A DNA stretch of 64,000 bases from Blastococcus sp. DSM 46786 (GCF_900109665.1 NZ_FOAO01000002.1:62001-126000); one strand, 5' to 3'; counted from the first letter of the stretch, positions 16,051 to 25,687 are shown. Notes: generated by a model not told the origin, from the sequence alone. A program made the numbers and translations.

Positions 16051-17271
16051 GTGCAGCCCTTCCGCCCGGAGGTGGCGACGAGGCTCGCCGAGCTGGCGCC
16101 GCGGCTGCTGGAGCAGCTCGACGCGATGACCGATCGCATGGTCGACGTGCTGGTGCGCACCGAGCCCGCCTACCGGGAGCTGGTCGAGGAGTCCGAGCAG
16201 GACCTGCGGGACTCCACCCGGTCGAACCTCGAGGGCGGGCTGCGCTCGCTGATGGCCGCCGCCGCGGGCAGCGGGACCCCGCACCTGGCCTCGGCCCGGG
16301 CGGTGGGTGCGCGGCGGGCCGCCCAGGGGCTTCCCCTGGAGGCGGTGCTCCGGGCCTACCGGCTGGGCGGGCAGGTGACCTGGGAGACGCTGCTGGCGGT
16401 CTCCCGCGACGGCACCGCGCACCACGACACGCTCCTGCTCGAGGTGGCCGGGTCGGTCTGGCGGACCAACGACGCCGAGTGCGCCGCCCTGGCCGAGGGC
16501 TACCGGCTGGAGCAGCGGCGCCTGGAGGGCGTCGACGAGCGGGCCCGCCAGCAGGCGCTCGACGGGCTGCTGGAGGGCCGGGGCAGCGACCCGGCGTTCG
16601 TGCGGGCCGCCGCGGAGATCCTGGGCGTCCCGCTGGACGGGCGGCTCATGGCGGTCGTGGCGCTGCCGGGGCCCGACGGCGTCCTGGCGCTGCGCTCGCC
16701 CGGGGAGGCGCTGCTCAAGCGGGGGGTGCGCTCGACGTGGGGCGTGCGCGGCGACGCGCAGGTGGGGCTCGTCGGGCTGGGTGCCACCCGCCTCGGTGAC
16801 CTGCTGGCCCTGCTGCGGGGGACGGCGCACGGCCCGGTCGGCGTGTCCGACGTCGTGGACGGTGCGCCGGCGGTCGGCACGGCCTACCGGCTGGCCGAGA
16901 CCGCGGTGCGCACGCTCCCGGCAGGGGTGAGCTGCGTGGTGAGCATCGACGACCGGCTCCCCGAGGCGCTGCTGAGCAACTCGCCCGAGATCAGCTCCCG
17001 GCTCGTGGGTCAGTCGCTCGGCGGGTTGCTGGAGCTGCCCGAGGACGAGCGCGCCGTGCTGCTGGACACCCTCGCGGCCTTCCTCGCCACCGACGGCTCG
17101 CCGACGCGGGCCGCGGACGCCCTGTACTGCCACCGGAACACCGTGATGCACCGGCTTCGGCGCATCGAGTCGGTGACGGACCGCAAGGTGACCGACCCGC
17201 GGTCGCGGCTGCTCTGGCAGCTGGCGCTGCTGGGCACCGAGCACGCCCAGCCCGCCCGCCGCTCCGCATAG
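16051..17271 (+). CDS. PucR/CdaR-family transcriptional regulator
   Basis: The product has 406 residues. The C-terminal ~60 residues contain the PucR-type helix-turn-helix (TRAADALYCHRNTVMHRLRRIE), and the central part resembles the GGDEF-like/CdaR region of actinobacterial PucR proteins. The N-terminal ~160 residues are a helical sensor (TEPAYRELVEESEQDLRDS). It is divergent from livG across a region with two 46-bp repeats, so it probably controls the transporter and itself. The inducer is unknown. GTG 16051 was chosen because AGGAGGAGG lies seven bases upstream. Confidence 0.85.
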   Translation: MQPFRPEVATRLAELAPRLLEQLDAMTDRMVDVLVRTEPAYRELVEESEQDLRDSTRSNLEGGLRSLMAAAAGSGTPHLASARAVGARRAAQGLPLEAVLRAYRLGGQVTWETLLAVSRDGTAHHDTLLLEVAGSVWRTNDAECAALAEGYRLEQRRLEGVDERARQQALDGLLEGRGSDPAFVRAAAEILGVPLDGRLMAVVALPGPDGVLALRSPGEALLKRGVRSTWGVRGDAQVGLVGLGATRLGDLLALLRGTAHGPVGVSDVVDGAPAVGTAYRLAETAVRTLPAGVSCVVSIDDRLPEALLSNSPEISSRLVGQSLGGLLELPEDERAVLLDTLAAFLATDGSPTRAADALYCHRNTVMHRLRRIESVTDRKVTDPRSRLLWQLALLGTEHAQPARRSA

Positions 17272-17370
17272 GCGCCATCGCCGCAGGACTGGGGACCCTC
17301 TGCGGGCAGTCTCTCTCTGCCCACTCCGGCGGGGCAGAGCGCGACCGTCGGCGGAGCAGGCCTGCTGCCG

Positions 17371-17404
17371 GCTCGCGGCCCTCCTGCAGGGCCCCGCCGC
17401 GAGC
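17371..17404. terminator. Hairpin between convergent PucR-type gene and DUF2630 gene
   Basis: GCTCGCGGC (17371-17379) pairs with GCCGCGAGC (17396-17404). The loop holds CCTGCAGGG, so the element looks like a degenerate relative of the family C repeats at 10460 and 28318. A smaller GGGCAG/CTGCCC hairpin lies at 17304-17322. Both could end transcription from either side. Confidence 0.55.
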
Positions 17405-17430
17405 GCGCCGGCGGTGGGCGGGCGGGTCTC

Positions 17431-17664
17431 CTACTGCAGGTAGCTCTCGACCTGCTGCTCGGGGCGCGCCTGGGCCTCGTCGGGGTCCTCGTCGTACTGG
17501 CGCTTGGCGCGGCGCTGCCGCAGCAGGTCCCAGCACTGGTCGAGGTCGGCCTCGAGCTTGCCCATGCGAGCCCGCGTCTCGTCGGTGTGCTCGCTGTTCT
17601 CGCGCAGCGCGTGCTCCTCGTCCACGAGGGCGTGGATGCGCTTCAAGATGTCCTGCTCGTCCAT
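17431..17664 (-). CDS. DUF2630 family small protein
   Basis: The product has 77 residues: MDEQDILKRIHALVDEEHAL at the start, then KLEADLDQCWDLLRQRRAKR. It is charged and all-helical, with coiled-coil character. The pattern matches the actinobacterial DUF2630 family, whose function is not known. It stands alone, convergent with the regulator gene and 58 bp downstream of tyrA on the same strand, so it could be co-transcribed with tyrA. Confidence 0.82.
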   Translation of the reverse strand: MDEQDILKRIHALVDEEHALRENSEHTDETRARMGKLEADLDQCWDLLRQRRAKRQYDEDPDEAQARPEQQVESYLQ

Positions 17665-17722
17665 GCCCGGGTGCGTGCCCGGGGACGCGGGCGCGAAACC
17701 GGAACTGCCGTGCCCGGGGCGG

Positions 17723-18682
17723 TCAGCCCTCCCCGGGGACCCAGCCCTCCACGAAGGCGGCCAGCCGGCGGTGCACCGCCCCGCCCGCGCGGCCGAGGGC
17801 CAGCAGGGCGGCCCGCTCCAGCGGCACCCGGACGGTGCGGCGGTCGGCCGCCCGGGTGGCGACGGCGTGACCGGTGGCCACCAGGTCGGGCCAGGGGCGG
17901 GCCAGCTGAGCGCGGACCCGTTCCAGCGCCTCGGCCGTGGGGCCGGCGTTGCCCTCCACCATGGCGGTCACGAAGGACGGGTCGCTGCCGATGACCCGGG
18001 TGCCGTCGCGGAAGCTGCCGGCCGCCAGCGCCAGGGCGAGCGGACCGGCCTCGGCGGCCGCGCCGGCGAGCGCGGCGGCGAGCAGGTGCGGGACGTGGCT
18101 GATCGCGGCGACGGCGTCGTCGTGCTCGGCGGCGGTGACGGGCACGACCTCCGCGCCGACGGCGAGCGCCACCTCCGCGACGCGCAGCCACCGCGGCAGC
18201 TCGGTGTCGCGTTCCAGGCAGAGCGCCCAGCGGGCCCCGGCGAACAACTGCGGGTCGGTGGCCCCGTGGCCGGACCGTTCCGTGCCGCACATGGGGTGGC
18301 CGCCGACGAAGCGCCGGCCCAGCACCGGGCCCAGCGCGTCCAGCACCGGCACCTTCACCGAGCCGAGGTCGGTCACCGTCGCGTCGGCATCGACCACCAG
18401 CCCGTCCAGCGCGGTCGCCATCGCCGGCAGCGGCACGGCCAGCACGACGACGCCGGAGAGCTCGCGGGTGATCCGCACCCCGCGCGCGGCGGCGGCGTCG
18501 CGGGCCGCGGGGTCGACGTCCCAGCCGGACACCGGGCGCCCGGCGGCGGCCAGCGCGGCGGCCAGCGACCCGCCGAGCTGGCCCAGCCCGACGACGCCGA
18601 CCGGGGGAGCGGGCATGGTCGGGACCGGGAACGACGGCGCACCGCCGACGGGGGCGGCCCCGGGTCCAGCGGTATCGGCCAT
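17723..18682 (-). CDS. tyrA: Prephenate dehydrogenase
   Basis: The product has 319 residues. NAD(P)-binding GVVGLGQLGGSLAAAL lies near residue 28, then TDLGSVK, GGHPMCGTERSG (prephenate-binding region) and the dimer-domain SHVPHLLAAAL. It catalyses oxidative decarboxylation of prephenate in tyrosine synthesis. No ACT domain is present at the C-terminus, so feedback control by that route is not expected. A Pro/Gly-rich N-terminal extension of ~25 residues is present if ATG 18682 is used. A start at the internal ATG encoding MPAPPVG is also possible. It is divergent from the O-methyltransferase. Confidence 0.88.
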   Translation of the reverse strand: MADTAGPGAAPVGGAPSFPVPTMPAPPVGVVGLGQLGGSLAAALAAAGRPVSGWDVDPAARDAAAARGVRITRELSGVVVLAVPLPAMATALDGLVVDADATVTDLGSVKVPVLDALGPVLGRRFVGGHPMCGTERSGHGATDPQLFAGARWALCLERDTELPRWLRVAEVALAVGAEVVPVTAAEHDDAVAAISHVPHLLAAALAGAAAEAGPLALALAAGSFRDGTRVIGSDPSFVTAMVEGNAGPTAEALERVRAQLARPWPDLVATGHAVATRAADRRTVRVPLERAALLALGRAGGAVHRRLAAFVEGWVPGEG

Positions 18683-18731
18683 GATCAGAGGCTATGACGC
18701 CGACCTGCCCGCTCCGGCCTCCCCACGCGCC

Positions 18732-19394
18732 ATGACGCCCCGGTCGTTCCTGCTCACCCCCGAGCTCGCCGATTACGTCCGCGCCTCCTCCGATGCCGTG
18801 GACGAGGTGATGGCCGACCTGATCCGGGAGACCGCGGAGATGGCCGAGCGCGGCGAGGCCTCGCCCACGCTCCAGATCGCCCCCGAGCAGGGCGTGCTGA
18901 TGCGGCTGCTCACCGCGGCGCTGGGCGTCCGGACGGCGATCGAGATCGGCACCTTCACCGGCTTCTCGGCGCTCTGCATCGCCCGGTCACTGCCGGCGGG
19001 CGGCACGCTGCTGTGCCTGGACAACAGCGAGGAGTGGACGGCGGTGGCGCGGCGGTACTGGGAGCGGGCCGGGGTCGCCGACCGCATCGAGCTGCGCCTG
19101 GGCGACGCGTTGCCCACGCTGCGCTCGCTGCCGGCCGAGGAGACCTTCGACCTGGCGTTCGTCGACGCGGACAAGACCGGCTACGCCGCCTACGTCGAGG
19201 AGCTGCACCCGCGCATGCGGGCGAACGGCGTGGTGCTGCTGGACAACACGCTCTGGTCGGGCCGGGTGCTGGACCCCGCCGACGAGTCCGACCGCGCGCT
19301 GGTGGAGCTCAACGCCGCGCTGGCCGCCGACCCGCGGTGGGAGACGGCGCTGCTGCCGCTCTCCGACGGGCTGACCATGCTGCGCAAGCGATGA
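18732..19394 (+). CDS. Class I SAM-dependent O-methyltransferase (Methyltransf_3)
   Basis: The product has 220 residues. AIEIGTFTGFSALCIARSLP is motif I for SAM binding, AFVDADKTGYAAYVEEL is the metal/SAM region, and LLDNTLWSGRVLDP matches the catechol/caffeoyl-CoA O-methyltransferase family. The substrate is unknown. The ATG at 18732 gives the usual family length. An in-frame ATG at 18681 overlaps the divergent tyrA start and would add 17 non-conserved residues. The stop overlaps the next ATG (ATGA). Confidence 0.87.
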   Translation: MTPRSFLLTPELADYVRASSDAVDEVMADLIRETAEMAERGEASPTLQIAPEQGVLMRLLTAALGVRTAIEIGTFTGFSALCIARSLPAGGTLLCLDNSEEWTAVARRYWERAGVADRIELRLGDALPTLRSLPAEETFDLAFVDADKTGYAAYVEELHPRMRANGVVLLDNTLWSGRVLDPADESDRALVELNAALAADPRWETALLPLSDGLTMLRKR

Positions 19395-19894
19395 GCCAGG
19401 GTGCCGTGGAGGGACCGGCCAGCTACGCGGTCCGGGTCAGCCGGGCCGGCGCCCGCTGGCAGGTGGAGCTGCTGGCCGCCGACGCCGGCGACGAGCTGCC
19501 GGTCCTGGAGCGGGCGCTCGGCGACCCGGGCAGCGCGGGCTGGCCGCCGCCGTTCGTGCTCGTCGTCGACTCGCGGCTGTACTTCGTCGCGCTGCGGCAC
19601 GGCCCCGGGGGCATGGTCCGCGCGCTCATCTCCGATGCCACGATGCTGGAGTGGGTGCTCGCGGCCGAGGTGGTCGAGCGCTACGGCATCGGCGTCGACA
19701 CCGAGGGCGCCTTCGACGACGACGAGACCGGCTGGCCCGGCGGCGACCTGGACCTGTTCGCCGACGACGGGCTGCCCGCCGAGGAGCTGCGACCGATCGT
19801 GACCGCCGACGACCTGTGGGCCGACGAGATGGTGGGCCGGATCGCCACCCGGCTGGGCTTCGCCGACGAGCTGGCCGCGGCGGTGACCTCGTGA
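19391..19894 (+). CDS. tRNA adenosine deaminase-associated protein
   Basis: The product has 167 acidic residues with no strong catalytic motif: VRVSRAGARWQVELL at the start, then FALRHGPGG-type and DLWADEMVGRIATRLGF strings near the end. Proteins of this kind are widely found next to tadA in actinobacteria and carry this descriptive name. tadA itself lies two genes downstream. The gene overlaps its neighbours by four bases on both sides. Any direct role in tRNA editing is inferred from context only. Confidence 0.78.
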   Translation: MSQGAVEGPASYAVRVSRAGARWQVELLAADAGDELPVLERALGDPGSAGWPPPFVLVVDSRLYFVALRHGPGGMVRALISDATMLEWVLAAEVVERYGIGVDTEGAFDDDETGWPGGDLDLFADDGLPAEELRPIVTADDLWADEMVGRIATRLGFADELAAAVTS

Positions 19895-20538
19895 CGGTCA
19901 CCGCGGTGGTGTTCGACCTGGGCGGGGTGCTCACCGAGAGCCCGATGACCGCCTTCGCCGCCTACGAGCGGGAGGCCGGGGTGCCCGAGGGGCTGATCCG
20001 GCAGCTGAACTCCACCGACCCGGACACGAACGCCTGGGCCCGGTACGAGCGCAACGAGCTCGACGTCGCCGGGTTCTCCGCCACCTTCGAGGCCGAGGCC
20101 GCGGCGCTGGGGCACCGGATCGAGGCCGCGCGGGTGCTGGCCGCGCTGCAGGGGGAGCTGCGCCCGGCGATGATCGCGGCGGTGCGCCGGCTGCGCGAGG
20201 CCGGGCTGCCGCTGGCGCTGCTGTCGAACAACGTGGCGCCGATGGAGCGCGGCGGCCGGCTGGACGACGTGCTCGGCCTGTTCGACGCGATCGTCGAGTC
20301 GTCGGTCGAGGGCGTGCGCAAGCCCGAGCCGGAGATCTACCGGCGGGCGCTCGACCGGCTCTCCGAGGCCGTCGGGCGGCGCATCGAGGCCGCCCACTGC
20401 GCCTACCTCGACGACCTGGGCATCAACCTCAAGCCCGCCCGGGCGGTGGGCTTCTCGACGATCAAGGTGGTCGATCCCGCCGTCGCCCTGGCCGAGCTGT
20501 CCGAGCTGGTCGGTTTCCGGGTGGACGGCGCCGCGTGA
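19891..20538 (+). CDS. HAD-superfamily hydrolase (subfamily IA)
   Basis: The product has 215 residues. FDLGGVL is motif I with the second Asp replaced by Gly, common in epoxide-hydrolase-type and dehalogenase-like HAD proteins. LLSNNVAP is motif II, RKPEPEIYRRAL carries the motif III Lys, and YLDDLGINL is motif IV. A helical cap lies between motifs I and II. It is probably a phosphatase of a small phosphoester, with substrate unknown. GTG 19891 overlaps the upstream stop (GTGA). Confidence 0.84.
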   Translation: MTVTAVVFDLGGVLTESPMTAFAAYEREAGVPEGLIRQLNSTDPDTNAWARYERNELDVAGFSATFEAEAAALGHRIEAARVLAALQGELRPAMIAAVRRLREAGLPLALLSNNVAPMERGGRLDDVLGLFDAIVESSVEGVRKPEPEIYRRALDRLSEAVGRRIEAAHCAYLDDLGINLKPARAVGFSTIKVVDPAVALAELSELVGFRVDGAA

Positions 20539-20539
20539 C

Positions 20540-20615
20540 GGCGCTCCGGGGGGTGCTCCCGCCGCGCTCTGCCTCTGAGTGCGGTGGCACTCAGAGGCAG
20601 AGCGCCCGGAGCGCC
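20540..20615. repeat. Palindromic repeat, family B, copy 1
   Basis: The inner stem is 19 perfect base pairs (20564-20582 with 20587-20605; arm GCGCTCTGCCTCTGAGTGC) around a GGTG loop. The outer stem is 10 perfect pairs (20540-20549 with 20606-20615). The core TCTGCCTCTGAGTGC recurs at 55074-55127 with different but still paired flanks. It fills the gap between the HAD gene and tadA and ends six bases before the tadA GTG. Confidence 0.8.
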
Positions 20616-20620
20616 ACCCG

Positions 20621-21085
20621 GTGAGCCCCGACCTGGACGCCGCCATGGCGCGTGCCCTCGAGCTCGCGGCGGGAGCGGAGCAGTGGGGCGACACGCCGAT
20701 CGGCGCCGTCGTCCTCGGTCCGGACGGCGCCGTCCTCGCCGAGGCGGCCAACGAGCGGGAGAAGCGCGGCGACCCCACCGCGCATGCAGAGGTGCTCGCG
20801 CTGCGCGCGGCGGCGCAGGTGCACGGCGACGGCTGGCGGCTGGGCGGCTGCACCCTGGTCGTCACCCTGGAGCCCTGCACCATGTGCGCCGGGGCCAGCG
20901 TGCTGTCGCGGGTGGCGCACGTCGTCTACGGCGCCGACGACCCGAAGGCCGGCGCGGCGGGGTCGCTGTGGGACGTGGTCCGCGACCGCCGGCTCAACCA
21001 CCGGCCCGAGGTCACCGGCGGTGTGCGGGCGGAGGAGTGCGGCGCGCTGCTACGTGCCTTCTTCCGCCGTCAGCGGGGCCTGTAG
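20621..21085 (+). CDS. tadA: tRNA-specific adenosine deaminase
   Basis: The product has 154 residues of the cytidine/deoxycytidylate deaminase fold: HAEVLALR supplies the zinc His and catalytic Glu, and PCTMCAGA supplies the two zinc Cys, with a GSLWDVVRDRRLNHRPEV stretch toward the C-terminus. TadA converts A34 of tRNA-Arg(ACG) to inosine. GTG 20621 is used, with a weak GGAG nine bases upstream. The palindrome at 20540-20615 ends directly before it. A later in-frame ATG (20645) would remove eight residues. Confidence 0.92.
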   Translation: MSPDLDAAMARALELAAGAEQWGDTPIGAVVLGPDGAVLAEAANEREKRGDPTAHAEVLALRAAAQVHGDGWRLGGCTLVVTLEPCTMCAGASVLSRVAHVVYGADDPKAGAAGSLWDVVRDRRLNHRPEVTGGVRAEECGALLRAFFRRQRGL

Positions 21086-21095
21086 TCTCTTCGGC

Positions 21096-21183
21096 GGTGG
21101 CGTGTCCGAGCGGCCGAAGGAGCACGCCTCGAAAGCGTGTGAGGTGCAAGCCTCCGTGGGTTCAAATCCCACCGCCACCGCCA
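21096..21183 (+). tRNA. tRNA-Ser (anticodon CGA)
   Basis: The acceptor arms GGTGGCG and CGCCACC pair. There is a long class II variable arm, a TTCAAAT T-loop, and anticodon loop CTCGAAA giving CGA. The discriminator is G, and CCA is encoded at 21181-21183. It starts 10 bases after the tadA stop. Confidence 0.96.
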
Positions 21184-21189
21184 GCAGGA

Positions 21190-21228
21190 ACAGCCCTCGT
21201 CCTCCCGTTCCGGGAGGGCGGGGGCTGT
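21190..21228 (+). terminator. Hairpin after tRNA-Ser(CGA)
   Basis: ACAGCCC pairs with GGGCTGT, and within it CCTCCCG with CGGGAGG around a short loop. It sits seven bases after the tRNA and 18 before the end of the convergent kinase gene, so it may serve both. Confidence 0.75.
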
Positions 21229-21245
21229 GTCGTCCCGAGGGTCGC

Positions 21246-22868
<1,623 letters not shown>

Positions 22869-22887
22869 CGAGGGCGGGCGCGCCGGG

Positions 22888-23235
22888 TCAGACCGTGGAG
22901 GGCGCGCCGTACCGGCGTGCGTACTCCTCCTGCGCGCCCGCGGGCAGGACGTCGTAGAGCTCGCCCAGCTCGGTGTGCACGCCGGCGTCGAGGTCGTCGA
23001 AGATCCGCTGCCAGGTGGGCGGCTCGTCGTAGCTGCGGGTCAGCAGCAGCTCCCACGCCTGGGCCTGGCGGTCGCGCTTGCCGCGCTCGGCGGCGAACTC
23101 CGCCAGGTAGCGGTCCTTCGCGGCGGTCTTCTCCGCGGCCGTGGCCCCGGCCGGCAGCGCCGCGGCGTCGCCGCCCTTGAGCACACCGACGATCGCCTCG
23201 ACGACGTCCGGCCGGACCTCGCTGTGCTCACCCAT
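22888..23235 (-). CDS. Conserved hypothetical protein, kinase operon partner
   Basis: The product has 115 residues, predicted soluble and helical (VVEAIVGVLKGGDAAALPA, DRYLAEFAAERGKRDRQAQAW, WQRIFDDLDAGVHTEL). I do not recognise a family. ATG 23235 has AGGAGGAGG eight bases upstream. It precedes the kinase gene by 19 bp on the same strand, so it may be a substrate or regulator of the kinase, which is inference from position. Confidence 0.68.
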   Translation of the reverse strand: MGEHSEVRPDVVEAIVGVLKGGDAAALPAGATAAEKTAAKDRYLAEFAAERGKRDRQAQAWELLLTRSYDEPPTWQRIFDDLDAGVHTELGELYDVLPAGAQEEYARRYGAPSTV

Positions 23236-23396
23236 GTCCTGCGCCTCCTCCTGTGCGGCCCGCAGCTGCAGGCCTTCTCCGCCGTCCGCCCGGTGAACCG
23301 CGCTGAGGTGAGGATGCCGCACGGCGCCGCGGGTGGCCTCCCCGCGGTGTCCCGGCGAGCCGCGCGAGGGCGCCCGGTACGATCGACGCCGTACCT

Positions 23397-23481
23397 GGAG
23401 GATTCGCCTAGTGGCCTATGGCGCTCGCTTGGAAAGCGGGTTGGGGGCAACCCCTCGGGAGTTCGAATCTCCCATCCTCCG
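23397..23481 (+). tRNA. tRNA-Ser (anticodon GGA)
   Basis: The acceptor arms GGAGGAT and ATCCTCC pair. There is a class II long variable arm (GGGTTGGGGGCAACCCC region), a TTCGAAT T-loop, and anticodon loop TTGGAAA giving GGA. The discriminator is G, and CCA is not encoded. It is 2.2 kb from the other tRNA-Ser on the same strand. Confidence 0.96.
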
Positions 23482-23486
23482 CCGCA

Positions 23487-23521
23487 CGACGGGCCCCCGG
23501 CAGCGCGCCGGGGGCCCGTCG
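23487..23521. terminator. Hairpin between tRNA-Ser(GGA) and EamA gene
   Basis: GACGGGCCCCCGGC pairs perfectly with GCCGGGGGCCCGTC around a five-base loop. It is placed to terminate the tRNA transcript and the convergent transporter transcript. Confidence 0.8.
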
Positions 23522-23535
23522 CGTTCCCGCCGCCC

Positions 23536-24459
23536 TCAGGCGCCCGCCGTCGGCACGGGTTGCCGCAGCCGGCGCAGGTACAGCCCCGCGACGGCGGCGA
23601 GCACGAGCAGCCCGCCGGCCAGGGCGAGCGGTGCCAGGCGTTCACCCAGCAGCAGCGTGGCCAGCGCGGTGGCCGTCAGCGGCTCCAGCAGCGTGACGAT
23701 CGAGGCGACCGCGCCCGGCACGGTGCGCAGCCCGGTGAAGAACAACGCGTAGGCGACCGCGCTGGGGACGACGCCCAGGTACAGCAGGACACCGAGCGCC
23801 ACCGGGTCGGTCGTGAGGCGCAGCCCGGTGGCCAGCGCGACGGGGGTGAGCAGCAGCGCGCCGCCGGCGAAGCCGACGAGGGTCACCGGCACCCCGGCCG
23901 GCACCCCGGCACCGGACAGCGTGACGACGGCGTACCCGAGGGCGGAGCCGACGGCCAGGAGAGCGCCGAGCAGCACCGCCGTCCCGGTGTCCGCCCCGGC
24001 CGAGACGCCGACGAGCAGCACCAGCCCCACGAGGGCGACGACGAGGGCGACGACCGTGGGCGCGTCCGGGCGGCCGTGTCCGAGCAGCGTGGCGCCGACG
24101 GCGATCAGCAGCGGGGCGAGGCCCAGCGCCACCAGGGTCGCGATGCTCACCCCGGCCGTGGCGACCGCCGCGAAGTAGGCCAGCTGGTAACAGGCGAGCC
24201 CGGCGCCGACGAGCGCCAGGCGGACGGCGGTGCCGCGCCCGACCGCCGGTGCCGGGCCGCTCCGGCGGCGGGTGAGCGCCCAGGGGACGAGCAGGGCCAC
24301 CGCACCGATGGCCATGCGGTGCCAGGCGATGTCGAGGGGGCCGAGGTCGCTGTGGCGGGCGACGATCGAGCCGCTGAAGCCGGAGGTGCCCCAGCAGAGG
24401 GCGGCGAGGACGACGAAGGAGAAGCCGCGGGTGGGCGCGGCGGTGCTCGGGGTGGGCAT
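23536..24459 (-). CDS. EamA/DMT-family transporter
   Basis: The product has 307 residues and ten hydrophobic segments in two repeats. The first repeat begins FVVLAALCWGTSGFSGS and has HRMAIGAVAL. The second has SAVAYALFFTGLRTVPGAVASIVTLLEPLTA, the EamA C-terminal signature. These proteins export or import amino acids, purines or other metabolites. The substrate cannot be assigned. It is divergent from ffs, with about 180 bp between. A TACAGT box at 24628-24633 in that gap fits the ffs promoter. Confidence 0.86.
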   Translation of the reverse strand: MPTPSTAAPTRGFSFVVLAALCWGTSGFSGSIVARHSDLGPLDIAWHRMAIGAVALLVPWALTRRRSGPAPAVGRGTAVRLALVGAGLACYQLAYFAAVATAGVSIATLVALGLAPLLIAVGATLLGHGRPDAPTVVALVVALVGLVLLVGVSAGADTGTAVLLGALLAVGSALGYAVVTLSGAGVPAGVPVTLVGFAGGALLLTPVALATGLRLTTDPVALGVLLYLGVVPSAVAYALFFTGLRTVPGAVASIVTLLEPLTATALATLLLGERLAPLALAGGLLVLAAVAGLYLRRLRQPVPTAGA

Positions 24460-24640
24460 GACGCTCCAGGGACGGTGGCCGGGACGGGACTCGTCGGCCG
24501 GAGCGCGGGACGGATCAGCCCGCCGGGCTCCGGCTCAGGAGCGCGGCGGGGGAAGGACGAGCGAGCACCGGGGCGTCATGCGCGGCAGCGTAGCGGGGCG
24601 CGCGCCCGCCGCCCGAGGGGTTTCCTCTACAGTGGTGGCC

Positions 24641-24727
24641 GACCCCTCGTGTGGCGTCATCCTGTGAACCTCCCCAGGGCCGGAAGGCAGCAAGGATAAG
24701 CGGGCTCTGGCGGGTGCGCGAGGGGTC
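24641..24727 (+). ncRNA. ffs: Bacterial small SRP RNA (4.5S type)
   Basis: The terminal arms GACCCCTCG (24641) and CGAGGGGTC (24727) close a long helix. The apical part has the conserved SRP domain IV sequence: GTGAACC, then CCAGGGCCGGAAGGCAGCA. It binds Ffh and targets membrane proteins. The boundaries are those of the closing helix, so the real ends may be a few bases outside. ffs upstream of dnaX is the usual actinobacterial order, but here a toxin-antitoxin pair intervenes. Confidence 0.93.
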
Positions 24728-24848
24728 CTTTGCGTCCGCGTGCTGTCTTCGATGCGCAGAGATGCAGGCGTCGACCCATCTGGGTCCTGATCGCGTCGTC
24801 GATCAAACCGCGCAGGTCGCCTCGCGTCTGTCCAGGACCGGAATGCCG

Positions 24849-25391
24849 CTAACCCGGCGTGAAAGATCCGGGCTCATCGCTCGAGCCGAAGCCTGGGATC
24901 TTCGCCAGCTCGGGGATCGAGACCATGAGGTGCAGCGGTTCGACCGGCGACTCGATGAAGTCACCGTGCCGCATGTGGAAAGCGTGGGCCGCCTCGTCGC
25001 GGGCATGCGCGAGGAACAGGCGCGCCCCCACGCTGCCGCTGATGAAGACAGTGCGACGGAGTGCGTCCCTGAGGAGCGCGGCGCCCATGCCTCGGCCGTG
25101 CCAGGATTCGTCGACGGCGAGTCGTGCCAGCAGTATGCAGGGAACCTGGGCCGGCGCTCCCTTCACGAGCGACGAAGGGGCGCCGGCCCGGTCGTAGGAA
25201 GCAACTGTGATGGCGTAGTAGCCGACGACGGTTCCACCCACGTGACTGACGTACGTCGTGACGTTGTTGGTGCGCTGGTTCTGCCAGGCGTATTGGCGTA
25301 GCCACTCATCGAGTTCAGTGGCACCCGATGTGAAGCCCGATCGGTCGAGATTCCGCTCGAGCTTGACCGGACTGCTGGGCTTGTCGCTCAC
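24849..25391 (-). CDS. GNAT acetyltransferase, putative toxin of a type II TA system
   Basis: The product has 180 residues and a GNAT fold: LARLAVDESWHGRGMGAAL at residues ~88-106 contains the acetyl-CoA motif GRGMG, and RLFLAHARDEAAHAFH follows. Size, the opening ELDEWLRQYAWQNQRTN, and the overlapping DUF1778 gene match TacT/AtaT toxins, which acetylate the amino group of charged tRNAs. Where relatives have a catalytic Tyr in an F-Y-x-x-x-G-F context this protein reads FHMRHGDF, so His 139 replaces Tyr. That could mean reduced toxicity. G+C is visibly lower than in flanking genes. Confidence 0.85.
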   Translation of the reverse strand: MSDKPSSPVKLERNLDRSGFTSGATELDEWLRQYAWQNQRTNNVTTYVSHVGGTVVGYYAITVASYDRAGAPSSLVKGAPAQVPCILLARLAVDESWHGRGMGAALLRDALRRTVFISGSVGARLFLAHARDEAAHAFHMRHGDFIESPVEPLHLMVSIPELAKIPGFGSSDEPGSFTPG

Positions 25392-25687
25392 TCGTCGTCT
25401 GCGAACGGGCTCTCACGACGGGCGAGTGCCTGGAACCTGGACGTCGAGGGCAGGGGTGTGTCCAACAGCCTCTGGAGCTCTGCCCATTGCTCGTCAGTGG
25501 CCAGGAACCAACGCCGGTCCGCAAGAACCCGTTCGGCATGCTCGACGACACTCTCGAGGATGAAGTCGGTCATCGTGCGATCAGACGCCGCCGCGGCCTG
25601 TCGGATCAGCTGCTCCTGGCGCCCGCTGACGCGCAGGTTCACTCGCTGATCCTTGGCTGCACGGGTCTCGGAGCGCCGAGCTGACAT
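25388..25687 (-). CDS. DUF1778 antitoxin (TacA-like, ribbon-helix-helix)
   Basis: The product has 99 residues. The N-terminal ribbon-helix-helix (DQRVNLRVSGRQEQLIRQAA, then SDRTMTDFILES) is the DNA-binding and dimerising part. The C-terminal WFLATDEQWAELQRLLDTPL is the toxin-wrapping segment conserved in DUF1778 antitoxins. ATG 25687 was chosen because GAGGAGAGG stands four bases upstream; a longer frame adds nine residues. The stop overlaps the toxin ATG by four bases. A palindrome at 25709-25723 is the likely autoregulatory operator. Confidence 0.88.
   Translation of the reverse strand: MSARRSETRAAKDQRVNLRVSGRQEQLIRQAAAASDRTMTDFILESVVEHAERVLADRRWFLATDEQWAELQRLLDTPLPSTSRFQALARRESPFADDE

Noticed and set aside
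17304-17322. Independent small RNA in the PucR-DUF2630 gap
   Set aside because: Only short hairpins between convergent ends; terminators are the simpler reading.
24728-24848. Attachment site or integrase remnant beside ffs
   Set aside because: No second copy of the ffs 3' end and no integrase-like frame was seen; only the TA pair marks the insertion.
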